Made by a program: the position numbers and the translations under genes | NCBI GenBank assembly: GCA_947095535.1 | Contig: OX352774.1 | Location: forward strand, 267,379,843 to 267,443,842 | DNA from: Poecilobothrus nobilitatus | Taxonomy: Eukaryota > Arthropoda > Insecta > Diptera > Dolichopodidae | Length of the DNA: 64,000 nucleotides | Direction of reading: 5' to 3' | In this document: piece after piece, positions 34,006-45,189 of the stretch | Layout of the letters: every line of letters begins with the position of its first letter | Position numbering within the stretch: the first letter of the stretch is position 1 | Notes under the pieces: generated by a model | Seen by the model: the letters and a program-made list of their open reading frames with translations, nothing else | Told to the model about the DNA's origin: nothing | The model's database searches: none

Positions 34006-36353
34006 GCTTTAGAGCCTTTGATTGGTCATTCTGCTTCCGCAACAGAAATGTTAACTTTGCTGCAAATGCGATTAGTGAAACTATTTTACTTGGAATGAGG
34101 TTATTCATCTCTCCTTTCATGAAATCTGTTAAAAGGAGGCCCAAATCTTGGTTTAATCGTATTTGCAAAGAAGCTATTTCTAGAAAAGAGGAGGCTTTTA
34201 AACTGTACCAAAACAATAGGTCGGAGGCGCACAAGGCCAACTATATAGTGGTGAGAAACAGGTGCAAGAGAGTTATCAATAAGCAAAAATTCTTGTTCAA
34301 CCAAAGGTTGAAACGTAAAATCATCCATATGCCATAGAATAGCAAATATTTTTGATCATTTGCCAAATGTCTAAAGGAAGACGTTAGAGGGTCTTCCTTT
34401 CCACCACTTATTGATAATAATAATAGAACCGTATCAGATTCTAAAGAGAAAGCGAACTTATTTGGCAAGCAGTTCGCTTTTAATTCGACACTGTCACAGT
34501 CAGCTCAGATCCCAACTTCTGTTCCAGGAGCTGGCTGCTCCTTCGGTAAAATTTACTTTAGGACGCGTGCGGTGATGAATTTCTTAAAAAATCTTGATAC
34601 AAGCATATCAGCCGGTCCAGGTGGTATAACCACCATGACACTTAAAAATACCTACTCCACTATTTCAAAACCCCTGCGCAACCTTTTCTACCTCTCCTTC
34701 ACTTCGGGTATTCATCCTACCCAATGGAAGGTTGCACATGTTTTCCCAATTCCCAAAAAAGGTAATAAAAGCGATCCCTCCAACTACCGCCCTATTGCTA
34801 TAACTTCGGTCCTCTCCAAGGTAATGGAGAAAATAGTGAACCAAAAGCTTCTGAAATGCCTGGACCACAAAGATTTGCTTTATGATCATCAATACGGGTT
34901 CAGAGTCCGTCGTTCAATTGGTGAGCTCATGGCTTACCTTTGTGAGAAGCTAAGCATCAACCTTCATCATTCTGGTGAGTCTGATGTTGTGGCTCTTGAT
35001 ATTTCTAAGGCTTTCGATCTAGTTTGGCACGATGGTCTATTGGCAAAATACAAAGCATTAGGTCTAGGTAGGGTCTTTCTAAAATGGATTGGAGATTTCC
35101 TTTCGAATCGCACGATTCGTGTACTGGTCGATCGATATTCATCTGACAAATTCAAAATAAATGCTGGTGTCTCCCATGGATCAGTTTTATCCCCAACTCT
35201 CTTCTTAATATTTATCAATGACCTACTCTCATTAACCTCCAATTCGATCCATAGTTTCGCAGACGACAGCACCCTTGTAGCTTCCTATGAGTTCCATAGC
35301 CGCTGTAACATTAATCATCAGATTAATACAACAGCAAAAAATTTCACTATTAGTGAGCTAAATAACAATTTAGCAAAAATTTAAAAATAGGGTGAAGTCA
35401 ATAGGGTTGAGTTCAACACCAAAAAAACACAATGCTGTCTAATCTCGCTGAAAATTGTCACTACTGTTCCTACCCTACTATTTCAGGCAGAGGTTTTGCA
35501 GCATTCAACGGACTTAAACATGCTGGGCATCGGGTTAAACCAAAAACTGACTTGGTCAAATCACATTTTTGGTATAGCTAAGGATGCAGCTAAATGTTTG
35601 GGTTTTTTGTATCGCTGCAAAAACTTACTTTTCCGCATCTGCTCTTCTCAAAATCTATAAAACGTACATTAGGCCGAAAATGGACTACAATGCACACATT
35701 TGGACTGCAGGGCCTCAAACAGCACTGGGTTATTTAGATAATGTGCAAAACAGAGCTATTCATTTGATCAACGACCCTAGTGTAACTTCAATGCTCACTC
35801 GACTCAGCCATCGTCGCACAGTTGGGTCACTGACCTTGTTTTATAGGTATCTCTTAGGGATTAATACTTGTTCTAAAGAACTAAAATAACTAATGCCTCC
35901 ACTCAAAGTTTTGCAACGAGAAACAAGGAGGGCAACAGATGCTCATCCCTACCATGTTGAGTTATCAAGATGGCGAAATACAGCCTATGGAAATTCGTTT
36001 GTTATGCGCACGTCTTGTTTGTGGAATCATATACCCTAAAGTTGGTAATTCTTATGTGTACGATTTACTTAAGTTTAAGAAGAACATTAACATCTTTCTT
36101 CAAAATGTCCCTCCAAATTTTCTTACCTAGCCCCCATAATCCAAATTTCCAAATTCCAATTTTCCCAATTATCCTTACCACATCCCTATCCCCAAAACCA
36201 AACTGTACATTTGTATTAAAGATTCCATCCTAAAGTTTGGTTTTAAAAGGGGGGTGGTTTTGGTTGGTTAAAGTCTAACACTACTCTGAGAAAGTACGTG
36301 CAGTTTCTCTTGGTGACTTTCTAGTTTTCCACCAACCCTCGCGAAAAAAAAAA
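34006..36353 (+). pseudogene. CR1/L2-like non-LTR element: endonuclease end, linker, RT, tail, 3' UTR
   Basis: A 5'-truncated LINE inserted into the gypsy RT. In order: FDWSFCFRN (just after the endonuclease), a basic linker (34095-34337), a TAG, then 34572-35384 with RT blocks SAGPGGITTMTLKNTY, SNYRPIAITSVLSKVMEKI, YGFRVRRS, LDISKAFDLVWHDGLLAKY, NAGVSHGSVLSPTLF and the catalytic SFADDSTLV (FADD at 35255-35266, intact). After frame changes near 35390 and 35630 the tail runs to a TAG at 36128. The 3' UTR ends 'ccctcgcgaaaaaaaaaa'. The best-preserved LINE in the window, though still broken by a stop and frameshifts. The gypsy frame resumes at about 36364 (NSPWSSPVVLVRK). Confidence 0.88.
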
Positions 36354-36363
36354 TATATAAGAA

Positions 36364-37372
36364 AGCAACAGCCCTTGGAGTTCACCAGTGGTATTAGTAC
36401 GGAAACCCGAAAAAGTTAGATACTCCCGCCGAGTAAATTCAGTGACCATAAAGAACGTCTATCCTTTACCACAAATCGAAGGTATATTAAGTCGACTGCC
36501 GAGAACCAGGTACATATCAAGTCATATCAAAGATGCTTTCGGGCAGATACCACTAGAAGAAGCTTTAAAAGAAAAAACAGCTTTCCAACACAGTCCCTGG
36601 TAGACCATTATACCAATATACAGTTATACCTTTCGGGTTGTGTAATGCCCATAAGACTATAAGCCGCTTGATGGATCGAGTCATACCCCCACTTTTGAAA
36701 GGCGAAGTATTCGTCTATCTTGACGATTATTTGCTGATTATTTCTGAGGATTTCAAATTGCACGTACAAACTCTTAAAACCATCAACAAAAGAGGTAAAA
36801 TTCTTAGGATTCATTGTCGGCGAAGGCTGCCTAAAAGTTGACCCCGGTAAAATAGATGCCATTGTAGATTATCCCGTTCAAACTCAGTGCGACAGTTGCG
36901 ACGCTTTCTTGGTCTAACCGGAGTAAAAAGCTAAATTCTGCCCAATGGAATTATAGCGTAACCAAACAGGAATGTCTGGCGGCGCTGTTAGGTATAAAAA
37001 ACATTCCGAGCGTACACAGAAAGGCAGGAGTTCATAGTTGTCACAGACCATGCGTCGTTAAAATGGTTGATGCAGCAAAAGGACCTTTCGGGTAGGCTGG
37101 CACGTTGTAGTTTAAAATTACAGGGATTTTTCTTCACAGAGGCGCGGGTCAGAACATGTAGTCCCCGAGGCCCTTTCCCGAATACACTCAACGGACGTAG
37201 TGGCCGCGCTAGATTGTACCGCTCCACAGCTAGACCTTAACTCCACCGCATTTTATACACCTGATTATGAGGCTTTAAAATGCCTTGCAAGTAATGAAAT
37301 CAATCAGGACGTACAAGTTGTGGACGGGTTCGTCTATAAAAAAAACCGGCTTTACACAGGGTAATTCCGACC
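36364..37372 (+). pseudogene. Ty3/gypsy-type RT (rest) and RNase H relic
   Basis: Continues the RT broken at 34006: NSPWSSPVVLVRKPEKVRY, then YPLPQIEGILSRLPR, then DAFGQIPLEEA (the first Asp block), and KGEVFVYLDDYLLIISEDF (YLDD catalytic box, about 36710-36735). A deletion then leads to LNSAQWNYSVTKQECLAALL and the RNase H motif VVTDHASLKWLMQQKDLS (about 37035-37090), the D-x-A-L box typical of gypsy RNase H. In another frame SEHVVPEALSRIHSTD follows. Several stops and frameshifts. Confidence 0.82.
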
Positions 37373-37399
37373 AGGAGAGACCAGTCGAAGAGATCTAAT

Positions 37400-38390
37400 G
37401 ATTAATGTACCGTGGCTGCCCATTGTGGAGTTGGTAAGACCCTTCACCGCCTGAGACAGCATTTTTTTTGGCCAAAAATGGTCAAAGAAGTCAAAAAATT
37501 TACAACAGGCTGTGAAGTGTGTAAACAAATAAAGGCGACCAATTTGCCATTAAGAGCACTCATGACTTCGCTAATCAAATCGGAAAGATTGTTCCAACCA
37601 AGTTTCGTAAATTTAATCGGCCCTTATTCGAGATCCAAAACCGGTAACATTGGGCCATTGTGGTACTGGATCATCTATCTAAATTCATTCTTACGAAACC
37701 ACAGAGGGCTATGAATTCTCGCTTAGTATGCAGCTACTTGGAAGAGTGCGTCTTCCACATATTACCCGAACAGCTTGTCTCCGATAACGGTCGCCAATTT
37801 ATTTCATAGCTATTTGAACCCCTTATGGCAAAATATGGAATAAATCACGTTAAAACAGGAGTATATGCGCCTCAGTCCAATGCTTTCGAAAGAGTGAACA
37901 GCTCCCTAATAGCCGGTATAAGAGACTATTTGAAAAATAAGCAAGATACCTGGAACGAAAAACTTAGCGCTATTAGTTGCACTTTACGGTTATCTTTCTA
38001 ACGTTCGGTCAGCATATGGTGACTCATGCCAGTACCTATCAGATCTTCCGGCCACTAGAAGTTTTAGAGGATGGTCGAGAATACTTTCAGCGCCATGACG
38101 TTCAGAATATGGTGCGGGGTGAGGCGCAAACGAGCTTTTGAAGTCAACGCAAAGCGGTATAATTTACGCTCGAAGAATGTTAGCTTTAGTCCGAGCCAGA
38201 TTGTGTATAAAAGAAATTTTCAACTGAGCGATCAGGCTAAGGGTTTTAATGCTAAATTAGCTTAGAAATTTACGAAGGCAAAAATTACTAAGAAAGTGGG
38301 TCCCTTTACGAATTAGAGGATTTGTCCGAGAAAAGACTTGGGGTCTTTCATACTAAGGACTTACGTCAATGACACTCAGAGAAAATTTTT
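37400..38390 (+). pseudogene. Ty3/gypsy-type integrase relic
   Basis: Would have inserted the element cDNA. A zinc-binding HHCC region (AAHCGVGKTLHRLRQHFFWP, then CEVCKQIK), then a DDE core: VNLIGPYSRSKTG has Asn where the first catalytic Asp (VDLIGPY) belongs. LVSDNGRQF (around 37780) keeps the second Asp and FERVNSSLIAG keeps the Glu. The C-terminal region (38105-38380) reads RYNLRSKNVSFSPSQIVYKR and YELEDLS...GVFHTKDLR, typical of gypsy integrase tails. Frame breaks near 37680, 37810 and 38060. A stop precedes the right LTR-like repeat by about 270 bp. Confidence 0.85.
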
Positions 38391-38656
38391 TTTTTGCTCT
38401 AAATTATTTGTTTAAATAAAATTTAAATAGACTGATTTAGACATATATTAAAAGTAACTGCTGAAGTAGTAGCTGTTGAAATTTTATTTTAATAAAATTA
38501 GTGAACATGCCGTAGACAGTTTCGTCTCTACTTTCTAGTTTATTTTTTGGAAAAAAAAAATAATCAAGAATAAAATAAATATCTCTGCCATACGCTTTGC
38601 TGGTTGCAGTAATTTCAACCGTCTGTCCGTCCGTTGTTAATCCGAACTTACTGTGT
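38391..38656. other. Spacer between integrase end and right LTR-like repeat
   Basis: AT-rich, with 'ccgtctgtccgtccgttg' near 38620. No polypurine tract directly precedes the repeat, which would be expected before a 3' LTR. Confidence 0.4.
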
Positions 38657-39242
38657 TGTAATGAGCAGCGTATGATTTATCCACATACCACACTATGGGG
38701 TAGGGAGTTGCTTCTATAAAATTTCAAAATTTGAAACTTTCTTTTACCACGTCAAGTGAAATTAAATTACTTATTTTTATTTTTGCAAATTCAAGTTTAG
38801 GGTACTAATTTTAAAGTCAGAAATGTAAACCAGCCACTATTACTTACCGTTGTATGTGTAACAATATTATCTTAGACTAGAACCAATGCGTGGTAAAAAA
38901 AAACAACTGCCCTATATAATACAATAAGGTGAACCGTTCGAGGGGGTCAAAAAGGAAAAAATGATGGCAATGTGGTTTTTTTTGGTGAAAGAAGGAATTT
39001 CTGGAGAGGTTTGATTTTTTGGTTTTTTTTTGGTGGTTCGAGAGTTTGAGGTGGCGAGAAGATTTTTGGTTAGCAAGAAAAAAAAATACGAAAAAAAACT
39101 TGATAATTATTATAACCACCAAACTATATAGATAAAATTAAAATAAAATAAATAAATACAAAAAAAATTGGTGTTAAAGCTAAAAATTGGTATGTTTATT
39201 AACAGCCAATAGATAATATTATTAACTTCTTAAAAATAATAC

Positions 39243-40820
39243 CAGAGACTACATAGAGATGTCCAAATGGCAACAAAAAAGTTTAGATGTCGCTACAATA
39301 TCGATTTTGAAATTTAGTCTCATTTTTCAACTTTTTTTTTTAAAGTTTCTTAAAGCAAGTTTTGGTCTCGGATATTGTTTTTTTTCATATATGTACATAA
39401 ATGAACTTTGGTATGATTGGTATGGATGATAGAAATAACAAGTAACATACATATATGAATATGATCATATGATATCAGATGACATATAATGATATACATG
39501 ATCTGATCAGTATCTAATATAATTTTTATATTATATATGCATTATGCCATATTATGCATTTATATTACTTGAACCAGCTTGCCTACATGCTTATTAAATT
39601 GTGAAAGTGTGTGTGAATCAAAATTAAATATAAATAGAAATACACATAAATACTATCGGCACTTTTTATATATGTATTGCAATATAATTCAAAAATCAAT
39701 ACATATTTATATTTATATTTTGTTTTGTGTAAATGTAATTATGTTCCAATTTGATATGATTTGATAATTTTTATGAATATGTACAGTATCCAGCAAATGT
39801 CATGCCACTTTTCTAATTGGAATAATTTTTAATTAAAAAATGTTTAGAAGAATTTGAAAGCATTATTTTTTATTTCAGTTATTTTTATTTGATAGGTATA
39901 TTATATTGTCTTCAAAAAATACCCACCAATATACCGTTACCAATATAACAATATGAGTCATGAGATCAAAAAATAAAATAAAATCATAATACAAAAAATT
40001 TTGTTACTTTGTTTGTTTGTTTTCCCTGAAGTTATAAAGTTAAAAATATTATTAGAAAAAAATCGAACGCCAATATTATTTTATTGCTTTTCTATATATA
40101 TTTTTTGTAGTTTATATATTTTTTTAAATTACCATTACTTTAGCTGGATACTGTATATTAAATCAGTTAAATCTAGTTAAATAAATAATGCAGTTAAATC
40201 AGATGATTTTCATAAAATAGATAACATTCATACCATCTGATACCATATAATATACGATATACCATTTCATACATTCAAAAAATTCTGCTTGTAGTAGTGA
40301 AATACTGAATGCATATGAATGATAACCTTGAAATGTTTTTTCTTGTTGTTTTTAGAAAAGTCAACATTATAAAATAATCTATTTTTATTTAATTTTTTTC
40401 TATATGAAATATTTAGCTAAATGTTCCATATTTTTTGTAAAGTGATATTTAGAATGTCTTCTTTATCATATTGAAAATTTACGTTTCTACTCGACATATT
40501 AAATATATATTTTATCAAATATATTTTCCCATTTTTGCCTTATTTTTCTATTTTAAAAGTTATTTTGTCATCGCTTTGCTTTAAAAAGTTTAATAATCAC
40601 AAGGATAAAAAAATTTTGTAAATGCATAAAATATATGAATGATCATTTTACACCAGATTTTACAGAAGATTCTGGTTTTCGCTAAATTATTTTAGCTATG
40701 ACACAAACTAAATATTTCTGTGCTTTAAGATTTTTAAAACTAGCCAGTTTTAGCTGGCCCGTTTGAAAAAAAATTAGTACAATTTTTTGTATGAATTTGT
40801 ACATCTCTATGTAGTCTCTG
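39243..40820. mobile_element. hAT-like non-autonomous DNA transposon (1578 bp) with 7-bp target duplication
   Basis: TIRs: CAGAGACTACATAGAGATGT at 39243 and the identical complement ending at 40820, about 26 bp with one mismatch. ATAATAC is duplicated at 39236-39242 and 40821-40827, and the empty site is present once at 28855-28861. CAGAG ends are typical of hAT, although hAT usually makes 8-bp duplications. No transposase frame. The interior has subterminal ATCATATGATATCAGA-like palindromic repeats. Carries a nested Tc1-type MITE. Confidence 0.88.
39784..40153. mobile_element. Tc1-type MITE nested in the hAT-like element (370 bp)
   Basis: Bounded by TA (39782-39783 and 40154-40155). The left end CAGTATCCAGCAAATGTCAT matches the right-end complement CAGTATCCAGCTAAAGTAAT, 11 bp perfect then imperfect. 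The 'CAGT...(a)a(a)gt.(a)tg' texture resembles Tc1 ends. Interior AT-rich without a frame. Confidence 0.75.
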
Positions 40821-41737
40821 ATAATACTTAGATTAAGTAAATTTTTCAATATGGAAATTTAAGAAAAAAAAACAAAAAAAAAACCCAAGAAAAAAAGAAG
40901 TGTAACAGTAATGATAATATAAATTAATAATTTAAGTAAAATTAATAAATTAAGGGGGAAAAAAAGTCTGATTAAAGGTACAAATAATGTAGAAATAATG
41001 TACAATGTAGATTATGTACAAATAATGTAGTACTCTTAGAGTGTAAGTACATACATATAATTAAAATGAACTAAAATAAAAAAAAAAAATTTAAAAATAT
41101 AAGAAAAATAAACGTATGAATTAAAAACCAAACAAAATAAATAAATCAAATAATACATATGGTATACCGCTATTTTATATATTAAACATTTTATAATTAT
41201 TCATACATATTATATATAAAAAAAAAAAAGAATTCAAGAAGAAAACAAAAAAATAAGATCAGCTTGAAGTGATTTTGTCGAAGAAAAAAGAAAACCCGTA
41301 TTTTTAGTTTTAATGTATTTGGTTTGTAATAATTAATAAATATAGAAAATACTGAAATAAGAAAAAAAAATTAATTTAATGTTTTGCAGTTGTTTATTAT
41401 ATTTTTGTATTTTTTTATTAAAAAAAAACCCATCATGAATATATGGTAATTTAGTAGGAACAGAGTCCGAAAGGAGGCTCGGATGTCGATGACAAGGAAA
41501 TAATGCGGGCAAGAACCCAAATAATGTAAATATTTTTTGATTATGTTAGGTTGAATTAATCCAGGCCTAGGTCAACCGACCGGAGTGATGTCCAAAAAAG
41601 CATGCATTATGTTTTTGTAAGGAAGAATGAGCGTAATTTTTTTTCGTAACCCACCCTGGGCTTACACCCGGCATAAACCAGGCATGCTGCGGTTAATTCT
41701 CTGGACCAGCCCCAAAGTTCTCCAAACTCCTATTACA

Positions 41738-43410
41738 AGACTAAGCTCTCTCAATGTTGCTCAGTTATCTGAATTCAAAAGAATTCCTTACCCTGTGCCA
41801 AAACAGTAGTAGGCCAGATCAAGCCTCAAGAAGAACAAATCCCAGATTCATCGAAGAGCCTAATTTTTAAGAGACAGAGGTCACAAGATGAGCCACAGTA
41901 TAGTTCCCAAAAGGCTAGGGAGCAACCAAGTAACCAAGCCGTTCGGGGAAATTGATTCTGCAATCATTAATGAAGGGAATTTAAACACAACCTTCTTCCA
42001 GATACCGGAAGACAGTTGTTACTGTTTTAAACACAACCTTCTTCCAGATACTGGTAGAAAATCATACATATTCAATCATACAAATCAATCATATCTCCTA
42101 TAGAGGCGCTGGCTGGCATCGAGGCTACGTCAAATTGACAGCCTACGCTGATCAGAAATCGTAAGGTCTCTACAAGCAGGCGATGAGAAGGTGGGAAGTT
42201 TGTGGCCGGGGGCCAGGCTCAAAGCCTTAAGCAGGGTGGAAATCCCTAGCAGGCCAAGAGCTAGGGTATCACTAGCCTAGGGAAGCTGCCGAAGCAGCCT
42301 CGATTATCAAAATGATGAAAGTGTCAAATCCCCAACTTCCAACTCATAATTGGAAGATTGCCAAACTAGGGGTAGTAGTAAGAGAATCCCGAAAGGCGCT
42401 GGTCATTGTCAATAAGGACTCCCTACAATCCCTAGCGAAAGCCAAAGGTGTCATTTGTTATGGCTTCACGGCGGTAACACTGAGGGTGTATAAGAAGGAT
42501 GAGGTGGAAGCCTAAAGGAGCATCGGTGAAGGCTCAAGTCCAGTCCAAGAGACAGACTCTAACCGATCCGATGTCGTTGACGTAGCGTCCTAAAAAGACG
42601 ATGTTAGCTGGGCTGCCACAAGCGAGGAGTCGTTGGAATTACTTTTAAAAACCCATTTTCCTGGGTGCACGAATAATAGCTCAGAGGTGGCTTGTATCCT
42701 CAATCCTCCCTCCACTATCTCAGAGGTAGTGGTTACAAGAGACAAACTACAATGGGCTATAGATAGTTTCAAGCCATTCAAGTCAAGCGGCCCGGATAGT
42801 ATTATACCTGCTGAGATCCAGCAAACTTCATCTACTACCCTGGCTTGGTTAAAAAGCATTTTCTGTGGTTGTCTTAATTTGGGGCATATCCAGGATAAAT
42901 AGAAACAGGTCAAAGTTGTGTTCATACCTAAGGCCGGCAAAAGTAGTCACGTCTATGCGAAGGACCTTCGGCCTATAAGCTTTTCATCCTTCCTTCTAAG
43001 AACCTTAGAAAGATTGATCGACATCCATATTCACTGCAACTTAGATAAAAATCTGTTGTCAGCCTCTCAACATGCTTACTGTAAAGAGAAGTCAGTGGAT
43101 ACCGCACTTCACACCTTGACTAACTCGATTGAAAGATCTCTAAATTGCAAATTTGCAGCCGCAAACACAGCTGTAAGATTAAAAGCTACATCCCAGTGGA
43201 TCAATTCACGAAAAGGTCACTCGAATATCATAAACCAATTCAAGTCCAATCGCTTTTTGGTAGGCTACATGTCCCCCACTTACTTCTTCAAGAAATCTCA
43301 CGTGACGAGCATACCAAGCCTGTGAGAGTTGGAACTCAAACACTATGATGACATTCGAAGGAGTACAATTCCACACGGATGGTTTAAAAATCTGATTTCA
43401 CACAGGTATT
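41738..43410 (+). pseudogene. LOA-like non-LTR element: ORF1 pieces, RT entry, RNase H start
   Basis: ORF1 remnants: SLIFKRQRSQDEPQYSSQ (about 41848-41900) and a DUF4780-like Gag tail at 42312-42515 ending VICYGFTAVTLRVYKKDE. ORF2: TRDKLQWAIDSFKPFKSSGPD (RT block 0/1, about 42735-42800), VFIPKAGKSSHVYAKDLRPIS and QHAYCKEKSVDTALHTLTNS. The frame then jumps (about 43150) to post-RT text TAVRLKATSQW, and later GVQFHTDGLKI (about 43360), which is the entry of an RNase H domain, as found in LOA/I-type LINEs. The RT catalytic core is deleted. GC is clearly higher than the surroundings, so the insertion is relatively young or its origin compositionally different. Clade by resemblance only. Confidence 0.75.
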
Positions 43411-43439
43411 AAAAATTCTTATTTTTGTGTTTTTATTTA

Positions 43440-44850
43440 GGTGTGAGGATCTCCATACAGACCACAATCTGCCAAATGCCATTCTTGGCTGTTTTAGTCT
43501 ATTTTCTATCTCTTCATCTGCCCTTTCATTTCGAGTAATTATACTACCGAGATAGCTGAAGCACGAAACATCTTCTGTTGTATTATCATCAATCTTAAGT
43601 TGTTGGCCATTTGTTGCATTAATCCGTAAAGATTTGGCTTTTCTTTGGTTTATCTTCAGCCTAACTTCTTTCGTCTATATGTTCATGACTTGAAGATTTT
43701 CTTGCATATCCCTATATGTGTGAGCGAGTAGAGCTATGTCGTTTGCATAGTCTAGATCTTCCAGACGGCTGGTTATGCTCCATTTTATTTCTTTTGGGGC
43801 TTCGGATGCTTCTTCCATTATTTCAAGTACGGAGTTAAACAATATTAGGGAAATCGGGCAACCTTCTTTTACTCCTATCTTCATTATTAGTGGTTCGCTT
43901 AGTTTGCCGTTGTGTAGAACTCTTGTTTCCGCATTGTCGTACTTGTTTTCAATCAGGCGGATTATTTTGCTTGGTATTGCTCTTTTGCATTCCATATTGT
44001 GCTACGTCTGATGGTATCAAATGCCCTTTGGAAGCCTACAAATGCTGATTATAGTGGAGACTTCCACTCCGCTGATTGTTCTACTATCAGTCTCAGGATG
44101 TTTGATTGATCGACGCGTTTCTTTCTAAAGTCACCTTGTTCTTCTCGCAAATTATTTTCAATTCTCCGTTCAATTCTGGATAATATTATTAATCTTAATA
44201 TTTTATTAACTGCGTTGAGAACTGTGATGCCTCGCCAGTTTTCACAATCTTTAACGTCACCTTTCTTTGGAAGTTTAATTATGATAATTGTCTTCCAGAA
44301 GGATGGTATTGTTTCGCTTTTCCATATTTCTTCCACGATAGGATGAAGAGTTTCTGCTATGCATCCTGGATTTGTTTTTAGCAGTTCTGCTGGAATGCCA
44401 TCCATACCTTCAGCTTTATTATCTTTTTCTCTTGCCAACACTTTTATAATTCCTCTTATCGATGGCGGGCTATTATTTATTCGGTTACGGGATCTGATTT
44501 CAATTTGTTCTTGATTCTTATGTAGTTGCTGCTGATCTTCGTTAATTTCATTAATTTCATTGAAATACTTTCTGCATCTTGTTATTTGTTCTGAAGATGT
44601 CCTTGCTTATCTTTCATCGGCTGGTTGCATCGCATGTTTTTATTTGACAGGGTTCTTATTGTTTTGTATAGAAGACCCGTGTTATTTAATGTCACTGCTT
44701 TATCCGCTTCTATCGCTATTTTGTTGTAGAATTTTCTCTTATCTCTCTCGCTGATTTTTTGACCTCTCTTGCTTTGTTGTTGTATTCCGTTTTTAGTCTT
44801 TCTGATTGTTTAACTAAAAGTTTGGATCTTAATATTTTTCTTTCAAATGA
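43440..44850 (-). pseudogene. RTE-like endonuclease-RT relic (minus strand)
   Basis: Reading down from 44850: a basic linker (LKTEYNNKAREVKKSA), then NKAEGMDGIPAELLKTNPG (RT block 1, about 44360-44420), CENWRGITVLNAVNKILR, EEQGDFRKKRVDQSNILRL, then after a stop and frameshift FQRAFDTIRRSTIW, KIGVKEGCPISLILFN and LEDLDYANDIALLAHT. The catalytic YADD is YAND, so the first catalytic Asp is lost. A further frame break (about 43680) leads to CFSYLGSIITRN and MAFGRLW. Same family as 55605-56645. Roughly RT-complete but dead. Confidence 0.82.
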
Positions 44851-45035
44851 AGGGCCGGTCTCTTAACCACCGCACCCTCGGCTGGATTACCCTCAGGTAT
44901 ACGTAAATTTATTTATAAAAATATCTGTCAAAATATATATTTTTGACGTCGTAAAAAGACTTTATTAATTTATAAAGTTTTTACCCGATAAAATTTCTCT
45001 GACTAAAACTTGGACAATGTATACGACATGTAATC
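44850..45035 (-). repeat. tRNA-like SINE head plus dispersed repeat L
   Basis: The complement of 44855-44890 reads 'ccgagggtgcggtggttaag', an A box-like segment; no B box is clear. It passes into repeat L (44893-45035), which is present inverted at about 54480-54555 ('cgtaaatttatttataaaaa', 'tttataaagttttt') and partly direct at 54365-54460 ('tttctctgactaaa'). Confidence 0.5.
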
Positions 45036-45189
45036 CAAGCATTGAAATTCAAACCACCGCTCCAATTTTTTTGACTTTTATTTCAAATGATTCCTTTAGA
45101 TGTTTTTAATTAATAAATATCCTTTTTTTTCAAATAATCTTTTTTTTATTTATTTTTGATTTTCAATTTTTGTAATTCTCCATATAAAC

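Larger units (their letters stand above)
38657..41737 (+). repeat. Probable long terminal repeat, right copy, interrupted by a hAT-like insertion
   Basis: Repeat sequence occupies 38657-39242 and 40828-41737 (about 1.5 kb) and matches 28289-29853 with substitutions, small indels and one ~50-bp length difference in the A-rich middle. Starts TGTAATGAG and ends CTATTACA. The 1578-bp insertion with its 7-bp duplication accounts for the remaining length. LOA-like LINE sequence begins immediately after. Confidence 0.6.

Noticed and set aside
42590..42940. 116-codon minus-strand frame
   Set aside because: It is the antisense shadow of the LOA-like RT segment.
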